A stretch of DNA of 46,932 nt from an uncultured Granulosicoccaceae bacterium (GTDB lineage: Bacteria; Pseudomonadota; Gammaproteobacteria; Granulosicoccales; Granulosicoccaceae): the NCBI GenBank assembly GCA_937923745.1, contig CALDUO010000117.1:1-46932 (forward strand), written 5' to 3'. A program made the position numbers and the translations under genes. Positions 1 through 8,472 of this stretch are shown in pieces. Below the pieces are notes generated by a model. The model had not been told where the DNA came from. It searched no databases and saw only the letters and a list, made by a program, of their open reading frames with translations. Numbering within the stretch: position 1 is the first letter of the stretch; every line of letters begins with the position of its first letter.

Positions 1-561
1 AACTCATACACCCGTCTACGCCTTTTTTCGCGAACGCACTGCCACGCGGGCCAGCATCATGTGCGCCTCGGCCAGGTAAACTTGCGCCAGATCCTACACG
101 GTCAAAAAAGCTGTGCAAAAATACGGGTCGGTAATAGCTGGCCGGTAAAAGCGGGCCAATAAAAACTATGCGGTATCGCCGGCCAACGCCTGTGTCTTAC
201 AGAAAGCGGTAACATTAGAGAGGCAATAATGAGAATCACACGCGTGATGCCGTGGCTGCCTTATAATGACGCTAGCTTGGCGCGGCAGGCATTTTTAACA
301 AGGTACCTGTGCTATGGATGCCCCTAAACGACAGCTCAAATCGACAACCCGAAGTTACGACCCGAAATCACGACCTGAAACAATGATTCGAAACAACGAC
401 CCAAGAATACGACCCAAGAATACGAGCCAAGAGTGCGACCCTGGAATATGATCCGGGACAGTGACCCAAATCAATAGCTCTGGACAGTGTGTCTGGACAG
501 TGTCTTTAGACAATAAAATGAACCGTATCGGTTTGGCTTTCCCTAACCTGATGGAGACCCT
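1..561. other. Spacer upstream of mutA, no confident gene
   Basis: No convincing gene is seen in the first 561 bases. Frames at the left edge are open only briefly (for example minus strand 16-93, 25 codons between stops) and match nothing I recognise. A 32-codon plus-strand frame at 229-327 begins with ATG after a GAGAGG sequence at 218-223; it could be a leader peptide but has no other support. Bases 345-513 are a 13-bp tandem array, listed separately. No cobalamin riboswitch is evident, although the operon downstream needs B12. Confidence 0.5.
345..513. repeat. 13-bp degenerate tandem array, 13 units
   Basis: The stretch divides without gaps into 13 consecutive 13-base units. Units starting at 358, 371, 384, 397, 410, 423, 436, 449 and 462 begin CGAC/TGAT-like; two adjacent units (397-409, 410-422) are identical: CGACCCAAGAATA. 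Later units drift (CTGGACAG ends at 475-500). The array stops about 48 bases before the mutA start. Its function is unknown; it could be a decayed minisatellite or an array of binding sites. Confidence 0.85.
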
Positions 562-2544
562 GTGACCAATCAGTCAGACGCAACAACACCATTGAGTCTC
601 GCCGACGACTTCCCACCGGTATCGCTGGATGAGTGGCAACGAACCGTTGAAGCGGCAGGTAAAACTACCGTTGCATCGTTAGATAAAATCACAGCTGACG
701 GCATTGCGGTAAAGCCCCTGTATACAGCCTCAGATACCGGCGCAGATACCGGCGCAGATACCGGCGCTGACAAACCCTATATTCCGCCCGGACAATTTCC
801 GTTTCTCGCAGGCACACACCCGCTCGGGCAATCAGAAAACGGATGGCGCGTACGCCAAAGCGTACCGATCAACAACGACGCCACAACACACCAACAATTA
901 CACGATGCGTTGCAGCAAGGGGTCAGTGAACTGCATCTGCAAACCTACCCCACCGATACCGTCTCGACAGCCATACCCGCTACTGCCGTCACACTGATGC
1001 AGAGTTTGCTAACACCATTGTTGGCAGACGTTCACTTATCCATGGTTGGTGTGCATTGGCAACACCCTGTTTCGGAAGATGACACGACGTCTCGGGTTGA
1101 GTCTACGATGCAAAGGACTCTGGCATCCGCGCAGGCCTACCTCAACGTATTGGCAACCCGCTCTGACAAGACCCACGAAATACGCGGGAATCTAGGGCTT
1201 GATCCGGTGAACCTGCTGCTCGCTGCTAACCGTGTTAACGACAACACACTCGATATGGCCGGCTTTCATGCAGCATTACAGACCATTGCCGGCGATTGTC
1301 ACAAACATTATCCGTCTTTGAAAGCGGTGTGTATCGATCTCACTGCTCTGGCCTACCGAGGCGCAACACCCGTACAGGAACTGAGCATGATGCTCGCCGG
1401 ATTTAAATATAATCTGGCGCTGCTACTGGAGGCCGGATTCAGTTCAAAAGATGCCGCGGCGCAAATAGGCTGCTTAATGACCACCGATACCGATTACTTT
1501 ATCAGTGCCGCAAAACTAAGAGCAGCTCGCGTGTTGTGGGCAAGACTCGCTACCGCGTGTGGTGTACCTGCATCTGATGCTGCATTAACAGTGAATGTGC
1601 AAACATCGCGACGCATGATGACGCGTTACGAACCAACCAACAATATTATGCGTGCCTCTATCGCAGCAGCTGCGGCAGCACTGGGCGGTGCAGACTCCAT
1701 TGAAATACTGCCGTTTTTGCTCTCGGGAAATACCGCTGAGCAAACACGCGCCGAACGTATTGCCCGCAACACCGCTTGGTTACTGATGGAAGAGTCAGGC
1801 TTGCATCGTGTGGTCGACCCATTGGCGGGCTCCGGGTACATTGAGTCAATCACCGAACAACTGTGCGCGTCAGCCTGGCAGGCCTTTCAGACCATCGAGG
1901 CCAGTGGTTCCCTGGCCAATAGCGCCGGTACTATTAACCAGGCCATTCGCGAGGCAGATAATAAGGCGCTGCAGGGCGTGCGCTTCGGTCGTCATCGCGC
2001 CATCGGCACAACCGACTATGCGACAGTGGAACAACGTGCAGTGCCACCGGATAACGGCGGTTTTGCGCTAACCCGAGAATTTGAACGGCTCAGAGATGTT
2101 GTCGAGCAACACACTGTGACTGCGCAACAAAGACCGGCAATAAACGCTATCGCCTTGGGTGATCGGCCAGCCTATTTACCGAGGTTTGAATTTGCCCGAA
2201 ATCTTCTGGCAACCGCGGGTATTACCTTAAACGAACCGCAAGTCTACACCGAGGGTTCAGCAACCAACAATGCGTTGGCACCTGATGCGACGATTGTGAT
2301 TATTTGCGCTGATCCCGCCGTGCTGCCTGAGACCATCGACACGGTGATTGATGAGTATACGGGTCACACGCTGTATCTGGTAGAAAAACCCGGACGGTTG
2401 ACACTAACACTGCCGCAAGACCAGTGGTTGTATCGGGGCATGGACCAGTTGGATTTTTTACAGCGTTTGTTGGTTAATTTGGAAATCTTGCAATCCGATA
2501 GCACGAACTCCAATAGCATGGCGTCAGGAGCAGACCACTCATGA
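562..2544 (+). CDS. mutA: Methylmalonyl-CoA mutase, small (beta) subunit
   Basis: Non-catalytic partner of the adenosylcobalamin-dependent mutase that interconverts (R)-methylmalonyl-CoA and succinyl-CoA in propionate, odd-chain and branched-chain catabolism. At 660 aa it has the small-subunit length and shows the mutase barrel pattern around residues 300-430 ([14 protein letters not shown], then [15 protein letters not shown] and [11 protein letters not shown]). The C-terminal part lacks the DxHxxG cobalamin motif, as expected for this subunit. The start is GTG with GGAG five bases upstream. The stop overlaps the mutB start (ATGA). An N-terminal linker carries three copies of the tetrapeptide DTGA, encoded by a 12-bp tandem repeat at 731-766. 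The subunit assignment is firm because the large subunit follows. Confidence 0.93.
   Translation: MTNQSDATTPLSLADDFPPVSLDEWQRTVEAAGKTTVASLDKITADGIAVKPLYTASDTGADTGADTGADKPYIPPGQFPFLAGTHPLGQSENGWRVRQSVPINNDATTHQQLHDALQQGVSELHLQTYPTDTVSTAIPATAVTLMQSLLTPLLADVHLSMVGVHWQHPVSEDDTTSRVESTMQRTLASAQAYLNVLATRSDKTHEIRGNLGLDPVNLLLAANRVNDNTLDMAGFHAALQTIAGDCHKHYPSLKAVCIDLTALAYRGATPVQELSMMLAGFKYNLALLLEAGFSSKDAAAQIGCLMTTDTDYFISAAKLRAARVLWARLATACGVPASDAALTVNVQTSRRMMTRYEPTNNIMRASIAAAAAALGGADSIEILPFLLSGNTAEQTRAERIARNTAWLLMEESGLHRVVDPLAGSGYIESITEQLCASAWQAFQTIEASGSLANSAGTINQAIREADNKALQGVRFGRHRAIGTTDYATVEQRAVPPDNGGFALTREFERLRDVVEQHTVTAQQRPAINAIALGDRPAYLPRFEFARNLLATAGITLNEPQVYTEGSATNNALAPDATIVIICADPAVLPETIDTVIDEYTGHTLYLVEKPGRLTLTLPQDQWLYRGMDQLDFLQRLLVNLEILQSDSTNSNSMASGADHS
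731..766 (+). repeat. 12-bp tandem repeat inside mutA
   Basis: Three perfect copies of CAGATACCGGCG at 731-742, 743-754 and 755-766. They keep frame and encode repeated Asp-Thr-Gly-Ala in the N-terminal linker of MutA, ahead of the conserved domain. Confidence 0.9.
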
Positions 2545-4739
2545 CAACGTTACCTGATTTTTCAACGATTAATTGGACACCTGAAACACCACCTGAAACA
2601 CCACCTGTGACACCCCCCGGCGATTCTGCGCGGCGATCAGAACCTCAGCCGGAGCATCAACCGTGGCAGACCATGGAAGGCATTGAGATACCGCCTATCC
2701 ATACGCCAGACGACATAGCTTCGCTCGATTACCTCGACAGCCTGCCGGGCTTTGCACCCTACCTGCGCGGACCCTATCCCACCATGTATGTCACGAGGCC
2801 GTGGACTATCCGCCAGTACGCCGGGTTCTCTACTGCGGCAGACAGTAACGCGTTTTATCGTCGGAACCTCGCTGCCGGTCAAAAGGGATTGTCGGTGGCG
2901 TTTGATCTTGCCACCCATCGCGGGTATGACTCTGATCATCCGAGAGTCACGGGTGATGTCGGGATGGCAGGCGTTGCTATCGATTCCATTTTGGACATGC
3001 GCGAGCTGTTTGATCAAATACCGCTCGACCAAATGAGTGTGTCGATGACGATGAATGGTGCCGTGCTGCCCATACTCGCATTGTACATCGTGGCCGGTGA
3101 AGAACAGGGTGTGACGCACAAGGAGCTCTCGGGCACGATACAAAACGATATTTTGAAAGAATTTATGGTGCGTAACACCTATATCTATCCACCGGCACCC
3201 TCGATGAGAATCATTGCCGATATCTTTGCTTACACAGCCGCTGAGATGCCTCGCTTTAACAGCATCAGTATCTCGGGTTATCACATGCAAGAGGCCGGAG
3301 CGACAGCAGACCTGGAGCTCGCCTATACACTGGCCGATGGCGTGGAATATGTGAGGGCCGGTATTGAGGCCGGTATGTCTATCGATGCGTTTGCACCGCG
3401 GCTATCGTTTTTCTGGGCGACAGGCATGCACTACTACATGGAAATAGCAAAGTTGCGTGCAGCACGATTGTTGTGGGCCAAACTGATCAAACCGTTTGGC
3501 CCGAGCAATCCGCGCTCTACCAGCCTCAGAACCCACACACAAACCTCGGGTTGGAGCCTGACCGCCCAAGACGTCTATAACAACATCACACGAACCTGTG
3601 TTGAAGCGATGGCTGCAACGCAAGGCGGTACGCAATCACTGCACACCAATGCATTCGATGAGGCACTTGCGTTACCGACTGAATTCTCCGCTCGTGTTGC
3701 CCGCAACACACAACTTTTGTTGCAAGCCGAGAGTGGTACCTGTCACCCGGCAGACCCTTGGGGGGGCAGTTACTTTATGGAGTCTTTAACCCACAAGTTA
3801 GCTACCCGAGCATGGAGTCACATCAGTGAAGTCGAATCCGAGGGAGGCATGGCGGCTGCCATCGAAGCCGGTATTCCAAAGCTTCGCATCGAAGAAGCCG
3901 CTGCCCGAACGCAGGCTCGCATTGATTCCGGGCAACAGACGGTGGTGGGTGTTAACCGATACCAACTCAGCGAAGAAGAACACGTTGAGGTTCGACAGGT
4001 CGACAACTCCGCCGTCCGTGAGGCCCAACTGCAAAAACTCAACAGACTCAAACAAAACCGTAACGCCGATCAACACCGCGAGGCCATTGAAGCACTGACG
4101 GCAGGCGCTTCGGCCGACGATGCCAATTTACTCGAACTGATGGTCAATGCGGCACGTGCACAGGCAACCGTGGGTGAAATGTCAGCAGCCCTTGAGACCA
4201 CATTTGGTCGGCATGTTGCAGAAATACGCTCTATACAGGGTATATACCAGCGAACGCTGCAGGAGGGCGGCACAGCCTTGGATACCATCAAACAGAAAAT
4301 CGACGCGTTTTCGGCTAATGACGGTCGCCGACCCAGAATCCTGATTGTAAAGATGGGACAGGACGGACATGACCGCGGACAAAAAATTATCGCCAGCGCG
4401 TTTGCCGACATCGGCTTCGATGTTGATATTGGCCCACTCTTTCAAACACCCGAAGAAGCCGCACGTCAAGCGGTCGAAAACGACGTGCATGTTGTCGGGG
4501 TCAGCTCACTTGCCGCAGGTCACCTGACATTGGTGCCCGCGTTACGCAGTGCATTGGATGCTGAAGGCCGGGAAGACGCGCTGATTGTGGTTGGCGGCGT
4601 GATACCCCCAGACGACCATGCTGCGTTGCGGGCAGCCGGTGCCAGCGCCATCTATCCGCCCGGAACGGTTATCGCAGATGCCGCAGTTGAACTGCTCGAC
4701 AAACTGAATGAATCCCTCGGATTTAATCCGGCCGACTGA
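2541..4739 (+). CDS. mutB: Methylmalonyl-CoA mutase, large (alpha) subunit
   Basis: Catalytic, B12-binding subunit of methylmalonyl-CoA mutase. The 732-aa length is normal. The substrate barrel is recognisable by [34 protein letters not shown], the run around [12 protein letters not shown], and [11 protein letters not shown]. The C-terminal cobalamin domain has the base-off motif D608-x-H610-x-x-G613, H610 being the expected cobalt ligand, followed by the GVSSLAAGH and GGVIPPDD segments. It overlaps mutA by four bases (ATGA) and meaB by one base, so the three genes are probably translationally coupled. The N-terminus carries a TPPETPPE-type repeat encoded by 12-bp units at 2578-2613. No epimerase or propionyl-CoA carboxylase gene is present in this window. 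Confidence 0.97.
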   Translation: MTTLPDFSTINWTPETPPETPPVTPPGDSARRSEPQPEHQPWQTMEGIEIPPIHTPDDIASLDYLDSLPGFAPYLRGPYPTMYVTRPWTIRQYAGFSTAADSNAFYRRNLAAGQKGLSVAFDLATHRGYDSDHPRVTGDVGMAGVAIDSILDMRELFDQIPLDQMSVSMTMNGAVLPILALYIVAGEEQGVTHKELSGTIQNDILKEFMVRNTYIYPPAPSMRIIADIFAYTAAEMPRFNSISISGYHMQEAGATADLELAYTLADGVEYVRAGIEAGMSIDAFAPRLSFFWATGMHYYMEIAKLRAARLLWAKLIKPFGPSNPRSTSLRTHTQTSGWSLTAQDVYNNITRTCVEAMAATQGGTQSLHTNAFDEALALPTEFSARVARNTQLLLQAESGTCHPADPWGGSYFMESLTHKLATRAWSHISEVESEGGMAAAIEAGIPKLRIEEAAARTQARIDSGQQTVVGVNRYQLSEEEHVEVRQVDNSAVREAQLQKLNRLKQNRNADQHREAIEALTAGASADDANLLELMVNAARAQATVGEMSAALETTFGRHVAEIRSIQGIYQRTLQEGGTALDTIKQKIDAFSANDGRRPRILIVKMGQDGHDRGQKIIASAFADIGFDVDIGPLFQTPEEAARQAVENDVHVVGVSSLAAGHLTLVPALRSALDAEGREDALIVVGGVIPPDDHAALRAAGASAIYPPGTVIADAAVELLDKLNESLGFNPAD
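2578..2613 (+). repeat. 12-bp tandem repeat inside mutB
   Basis: Units CACCTGAAACAC at 2578-2589 and 2590-2601, and CACCTGTGACAC at 2602-2613. They encode a Pro/Thr/Glu-rich N-terminal tail of MutB before the conserved mutase fold. Confidence 0.85.
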
Positions 4740-5725
4740 TGGGTAAACTGTTGTCAGCGGCAGACTATGCCGAGCGCGTGCTCAGTGGTCATCGAGGCGG
4801 CTTGGCACGTGCCATCACGCTGATAGAGTCCAGCCATCCAGAGCATCAGGCCGTGGCTGTTGAACTGATACAGGCGCTACTGCCGCACACCGGTAACGCA
4901 CGGCGCATCGGTATCAGTGGTGTGCCGGGTGTTGGCAAAAGCACCTTTATCGAAACACTCGGACAACGCCTCACCGACTCTAACCAAACGCTTGCCGTGC
5001 TTGCCGTAGACCCCAGCAGTACACGCAGTGGCGGCAGCATTCTCGGCGATAAAACCCGCATGCCTGCGCTGGCCAACAATACCAATGCCTATATCCGTCC
5101 CTCACCTTCTGCAGGAACCCTGGGCGGCGTTACCCGTAAAACACGGGAGACCATGTTGTTATGCGAGGCAGCCGGGTTCGATACTATTTTGGTTGAGACC
5201 GTCGGTGTCGGACAATCGGAGGTCAGCATTGCTGACATGGTCGACTTTTATTTGGTGTTGATGTTACCCGGCGCCGGTGACGAATTGCAGGGCATCAAGA
5301 AAGGTATTCTTGAGATCGCCGATATGATTGTCGTCAACAAAGCAGACCCCGGCAACGAGGCTGCCGCGCGTTCTGCCGCTTCAACCTACGAACGCGCATT
5401 GCACATTCTTACCCCGTTACATCCAGACTGGATACCACCGGTTATGACTGTCAGCGCACTGCACAATATCGGCACTGATCAATTGTTGGAGACAATGGGC
5501 GAATTTTTTAACACCATGACACACAACGGTGAATTGACATCACGCCGACAACAGCAGCAGGTGAATTGGATGTGGTCACTGGTGGAGGAACATGCGATCA
5601 CCCGTTACCGTCATGATCCGAGAATTCAGGCCGACGTCAAAGCGATTGAACACGAGGTTACCAACGGATTACTGAGCGCAGTGTTGGGTTTTCAGGCTAT
5701 CCTGAAAACCGCCGACCGTCACTGA
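4739..5725 (+). CDS. meaB: MeaB/ArgK-type G3E GTPase, mutase chaperone
   Basis: P-loop GTPase that loads and protects adenosylcobalamin in methylmalonyl-CoA mutase. The 328-aa length fits MeaB. The Walker A loop is GVPGVGKS at residues 61-68. It is followed by the family segments LAVDPSSTRSGGSILGDKTRM (split here: AVDPSSTRSGG, ILGDKTRM), YIRPSPSAGTLGG, VETVGVGQSE and the guanine-specificity NKAD. Its start codon overlaps the mutB stop (TGATG), the usual arrangement of a mutase operon. It was once annotated as an arginine/ornithine transport kinase (ArgK); the operon context favours the mutase chaperone role. A hairpin terminator follows 10 bases after the stop. Confidence 0.95.
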   Translation: MGKLLSAADYAERVLSGHRGGLARAITLIESSHPEHQAVAVELIQALLPHTGNARRIGISGVPGVGKSTFIETLGQRLTDSNQTLAVLAVDPSSTRSGGSILGDKTRMPALANNTNAYIRPSPSAGTLGGVTRKTRETMLLCEAAGFDTILVETVGVGQSEVSIADMVDFYLVLMLPGAGDELQGIKKGILEIADMIVVNKADPGNEAAARSAASTYERALHILTPLHPDWIPPVMTVSALHNIGTDQLLETMGEFFNTMTHNGELTSRRQQQQVNWMWSLVEEHAITRYRHDPRIQADVKAIEHEVTNGLLSAVLGFQAILKTADRH

Positions 5726-5735
5726 CTCACCGGAT

Positions 5736-5763
5736 AAAAGCCAAACGGTCTGCTGGCTTTTTT
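5736..5763 (+). terminator. Rho-independent terminator after meaB
   Basis: AAAAGCCA at 5736-5743 pairs perfectly with TGGCTTTT at 5754-5761, with a 10-base loop and a T run extending to 5763. The A run on the other side means it may also work for the convergent minus-strand gene that ends here. Confidence 0.8.
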
Positions 5764-6137
5764 CAGTGCCGGGTGATGGAGTTGTCGAGTTGTTGCACAA
5801 GCACCCACGGTGCTGTGACAACACAACGAAAATGTGGGTTCTCTGTTGTCCAGCGACGAGCATCGTCATCACTGGCCCGTTGCACGGCACCGGCGTCGAG
5901 CCATTGACTGACTGCTGCCGCGTTGTCTTCACAAAAAGACATCGCCACATCGATCAGATCGACATCGCACTCTACTTTGACCACAACGCCTCTGGCAAAG
6001 TGTTTGACCAGTTCATCCCAACCCAGCACGCCCGACTCATTCAGCAATTGCTGGCGCCTGTCGAGCACAGGCTCATCCCGACTATCAGCCCCGCTTTCAC
6101 CGGGGTGTTGATCGGCCGGGCCGTTAGAATCAGACAT
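5763..6137 (-). CDS. DUF2288 family protein
   Basis: Small cytoplasmic protein of 124 aa that I assign to the uncharacterised DUF2288 family. Supporting features are the order LLNESGVLGWDELVKHFARG, then V-K-V-E-C-D-V-D-L-I-D-V-A, DDDARRW, and the C-terminal VVTAPWVLVQ. The first ~25 residues are a variable acidic/polar tail. The start is ATG at 6137. It is convergent with meaB and shares its terminator, and lies 21 bases downstream of the stop side of the DUF2959 gene start-to-stop order on the minus strand, so it may be cotranscribed with that gene. No function is known. Confidence 0.8.
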   Translation of the reverse strand: MSDSNGPADQHPGESGADSRDEPVLDRRQQLLNESGVLGWDELVKHFARGVVVKVECDVDLIDVAMSFCEDNAAAVSQWLDAGAVQRASDDDARRWTTENPHFRCVVTAPWVLVQQLDNSITRH

Positions 6138-6158
6138 ACGCGTCGGTCTCTGAGCAGG

Positions 6159-6911
6159 CTAGCCCGGCTTCATTTCAGCGATAAACTGGTTAGAACGCTC
6201 GATAGAGCGATTCATTTGTTGAACCAGTACGTCGATGTCGCCTTGCAAGTCACCAAACGTTGACTGCAATGAGCCGATAGCCTGCGCATTCAGGTTGTGC
6301 TTTAAAAACAGCACATTATTTTTGAACGTGGCCAGCACTGGTTTCATACTTTTTTCAGATTCCAGCATGGCGCGATGCATAACCCGGTATCGATCGCGGG
6401 TTTGCTTGAGCTGGTTCTGGCTCCCGCGACGCAGGTTAGCATCGGTGTACTGACCGATTTCATCTTCCCACTCTGCGAACAGATCTTCAGCAACCTCCTC
6501 GACCTCACGAATATTGCCAGACACCTCATCCGCTGCGTCGACACTGTCTTCATATTCGTCATTCAGCGCATCGTAGGCTTTCTTCAGGCTTGTCTCTTCA
6601 ATCTTGACGACCGATCCGAATTTTTCCAGTGCATCTTTAAATTGCTCTTGCGCCTCTTGTTGTGCATCGCGCGTGTCCTCGACGTTGTCGACCAGCAAAT
6701 CACGCTTGTGGATGCCCAGCTTTTCGTACGCACTGTATTTTACAGTCGAGCACGCTGTCATCAACGCAATGGCCAATACCAAACTGCCTCTGGATACAAC
6801 CCGCGACGACAAACGGCTACGCGTGTTGCCCGAAATATTACCCGAGACGTTTTCCCTGACGCTGTCCAAAACCTGTAACACCGGCGTAATCAATCGCATG
6901 TTATCTCTCAT
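6159..6911 (-). CDS. DUF2959 family lipoprotein
   Basis: Predicted envelope lipoprotein of 250 aa. After a 50-residue N-terminal stretch there is a hydrophobic segment (SLVLAIALMTAC) ending in a plausible lipobox Cys, then STVKYSAYEKLGIHKRDLL, which is the hallmark of DUF2959. The remainder is Glu/Asp/Gln-rich and helical in character, likely a coiled coil. The ATG at 6911 is used here; a second in-frame ATG at 6899 would shorten the leader. The leader includes a short SGNISGNTRSR duplication. Three TATAAT hexamers lie upstream on the same strand. The biochemical role of the family is unknown. Confidence 0.78.
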   Translation of the reverse strand: MRDNMRLITPVLQVLDSVRENVSGNISGNTRSRLSSRVVSRGSLVLAIALMTACSTVKYSAYEKLGIHKRDLLVDNVEDTRDAQQEAQEQFKDALEKFGSVVKIEETSLKKAYDALNDEYEDSVDAADEVSGNIREVEEVAEDLFAEWEDEIGQYTDANLRRGSQNQLKQTRDRYRVMHRAMLESEKSMKPVLATFKNNVLFLKHNLNAQAIGSLQSTFGDLQGDIDVLVQQMNRSIERSNQFIAEMKPG

Positions 6912-6963
6912 AATCTGTGTGTTATCCGGGAGAAAATGGCAGGGTTATTCTGCCGATAGCCCT

Positions 6964-7001
6964 ATTATAGCGCCCACCCATTATACCGTCCGCCCATTAT
7001 A
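6964..7001 (-). promoter_or_regulatory. Three TATAAT hexamers at exact 16-bp spacing
   Basis: On the minus strand TATAAT occurs at 6969-6964, 6985-6980 and 7001-6996, each inside a related 16-base unit rich in GGGCG. The first is 53 bases from the DUF2959 ATG. They resemble sigma-70 -10 boxes, but I see no TTGACA-like -35 at 16-18 bases, so promoter function is unproven. The most upstream copy overlaps the amidase stop codon. Confidence 0.45.
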
Positions 7002-8457
7002 GCGCCCGATTAAGTAACGGTGGAGATCCGCAACGTTGCCATCCCGTACCAATCGTTCGCTCTATCGTGAGCGCTACCTGTAAAAGTGCGCGCTCGTTTC
7101 CGGCACGCGCGCAAAGTTGCAACCCAACCGGCATACCTGCGGCGTCTAGGCCAACCGGTAGCGTTATGGCACACAGTCCGCTAACGCTGGGCAACACCGT
7201 GTTATGTAACAGGCCATCACTGTAGCGCGCATACGCTTCGGGAGATGCCAGCGCGGCTATAGTGGGAGGCGTCCACCGTAATGTGGGGCACACGATAATA
7301 TCGTGCACCGACACCCACTGTGACACCTGTTGACGCCACACCATCAGTGCCTTGACGCGTTGCTGGTATGTCTCGGCGGTGACATCTTTGCCGCTAGCAA
7401 TAAAATCGCGAACATAGGGCGACAAAGTGTCCAGTAGTCCGGGGGCTGACGCGACAAGCCGGTACGCCTCATACGCTGCCGTGTTTGGCCCGTCATCACG
7501 CACCTGTGCTGCCTGCTCGAACAAACCCTCGTCATGATCCTCACAGACCAAACCCACAGCGCCGCAATCATTGAGTGCTGTATCGACAGCAGATTGAATA
7601 CCATCGTCAAGTCCGTCCCACGCACACGCTGATGCCCGTCGACAGCGGATCGATGCCAGCGACACTGAAGATAACGTTGACGATACTGAAGCGCCATCTG
7701 TTACTGTGTCTTGCCTTCCACCGACACTGTGACTGGACGCAGAGCCGAGGTTAATGCCCGTAAACACCGCCATCGTGTCTTCCACCGTCATGGCAAAGAT
7801 GCCAATGGTATCGAAGCGACTCGCCAATGGCACGACACCCTCGACTGGCCACAGGCCTGCGGACGTTTTAAGACCCACGACGCCGGCAGCACTGGCCGGC
7901 ACTCTGACTGATCCACCGGTATCTGTGCCTAACGCATACGCGCAGGCACCGCTGATCACACTGATAGCAGCGCCAGAGCTCGAACCACCGGCTACTCGAT
8001 GTTCGGTGCCATCCCACGGATTGCGCGGCGCTCCCCAATGCGCGTTGACCCCCACACCACCCACCGCCAATTCGGCGGCATGGGTGATACCGGCAATAAC
8101 ACCACCGCTCTGCCGTATCGCGTTGACCACCGGCCCCTCGTCAGTCCAATCGGTCCTGCGTTCCCATTCCTTCGGAATCGGTTGCGCCATACCGGCAAAG
8201 CAGTCGTAACCGCTCACAGCAAACATGTCTTTCAGAGAGAATGGCAGCCCGGTGAGTTCGCGCTGCTGACCTGCGTTGATTAACGTCTGAGCGTGCCGCG
8301 CCTGTGCCAGCAGCGCGTCGTCATTGGTGTGTCTGAACGCGTTTAGGCCTGCAGATGCCCGACGGGCTTCGATAGCATGGCGAGCTAACGCGTCGCACGT
8401 TAGCGCTCCGCGGGCGAGTCTGGACTGTAGCTCCGGGATGGAGCCACCGATCAGCAT
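6997..8457 (-). CDS. Amidase-signature family amidohydrolase
   Basis: Hydrolase of the amidase signature family, 486 aa. The Ser-cisSer-Lys triad is visible: Lys76 in LPFSLKDMFA, the cis-Ser within GGSSSG (residues 157-162), and nucleophile Ser183 in TDTGGSVRVPA. The C-terminal LPVGLDAAGMPVGLQL is typical of this family. Substrate specificity cannot be read off; relatives include amidases, AtzF-like allophanate hydrolases and GatA. It is not GatA, since gatB/gatC are absent and the sequence is divergent. ATG start at 8457, only 15 bases after the stop of the secreted crystallin-type gene, so the two are probably cotranscribed. No signal peptide is seen, so it is predicted cytoplasmic. Confidence 0.85.
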   Translation of the reverse strand: MLIGGSIPELQSRLARGALTCDALARHAIEARRASAGLNAFRHTNDDALLAQARHAQTLINAGQQRELTGLPFSLKDMFAVSGYDCFAGMAQPIPKEWERRTDWTDEGPVVNAIRQSGGVIAGITHAAELAVGGVGVNAHWGAPRNPWDGTEHRVAGGSSSGAAISVISGACAYALGTDTGGSVRVPASAAGVVGLKTSAGLWPVEGVVPLASRFDTIGIFAMTVEDTMAVFTGINLGSASSHSVGGRQDTVTDGASVSSTLSSVSLASIRCRRASACAWDGLDDGIQSAVDTALNDCGAVGLVCEDHDEGLFEQAAQVRDDGPNTAAYEAYRLVASAPGLLDTLSPYVRDFIASGKDVTAETYQQRVKALMVWRQQVSQWVSVHDIIVCPTLRWTPPTIAALASPEAYARYSDGLLHNTVLPSVSGLCAITLPVGLDAAGMPVGLQLCARAGNERALLQVALTIERTIGTGWQRCGSPPLLNRAL

Positions 8458-8472
8458 TGGCTGACGCGTTAT

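Noticed and set aside
229-327. 32-codon plus-strand frame with ATG and GAGAGG upstream
   Set aside because: Too short, no recognisable product and no conservation evidence; could be a leader peptide but cannot be supported.
2637-3290. 217-codon minus-strand frame opposite mutB
   Set aside because: Lies wholly antisense to conserved mutase sequence; no family recognised.
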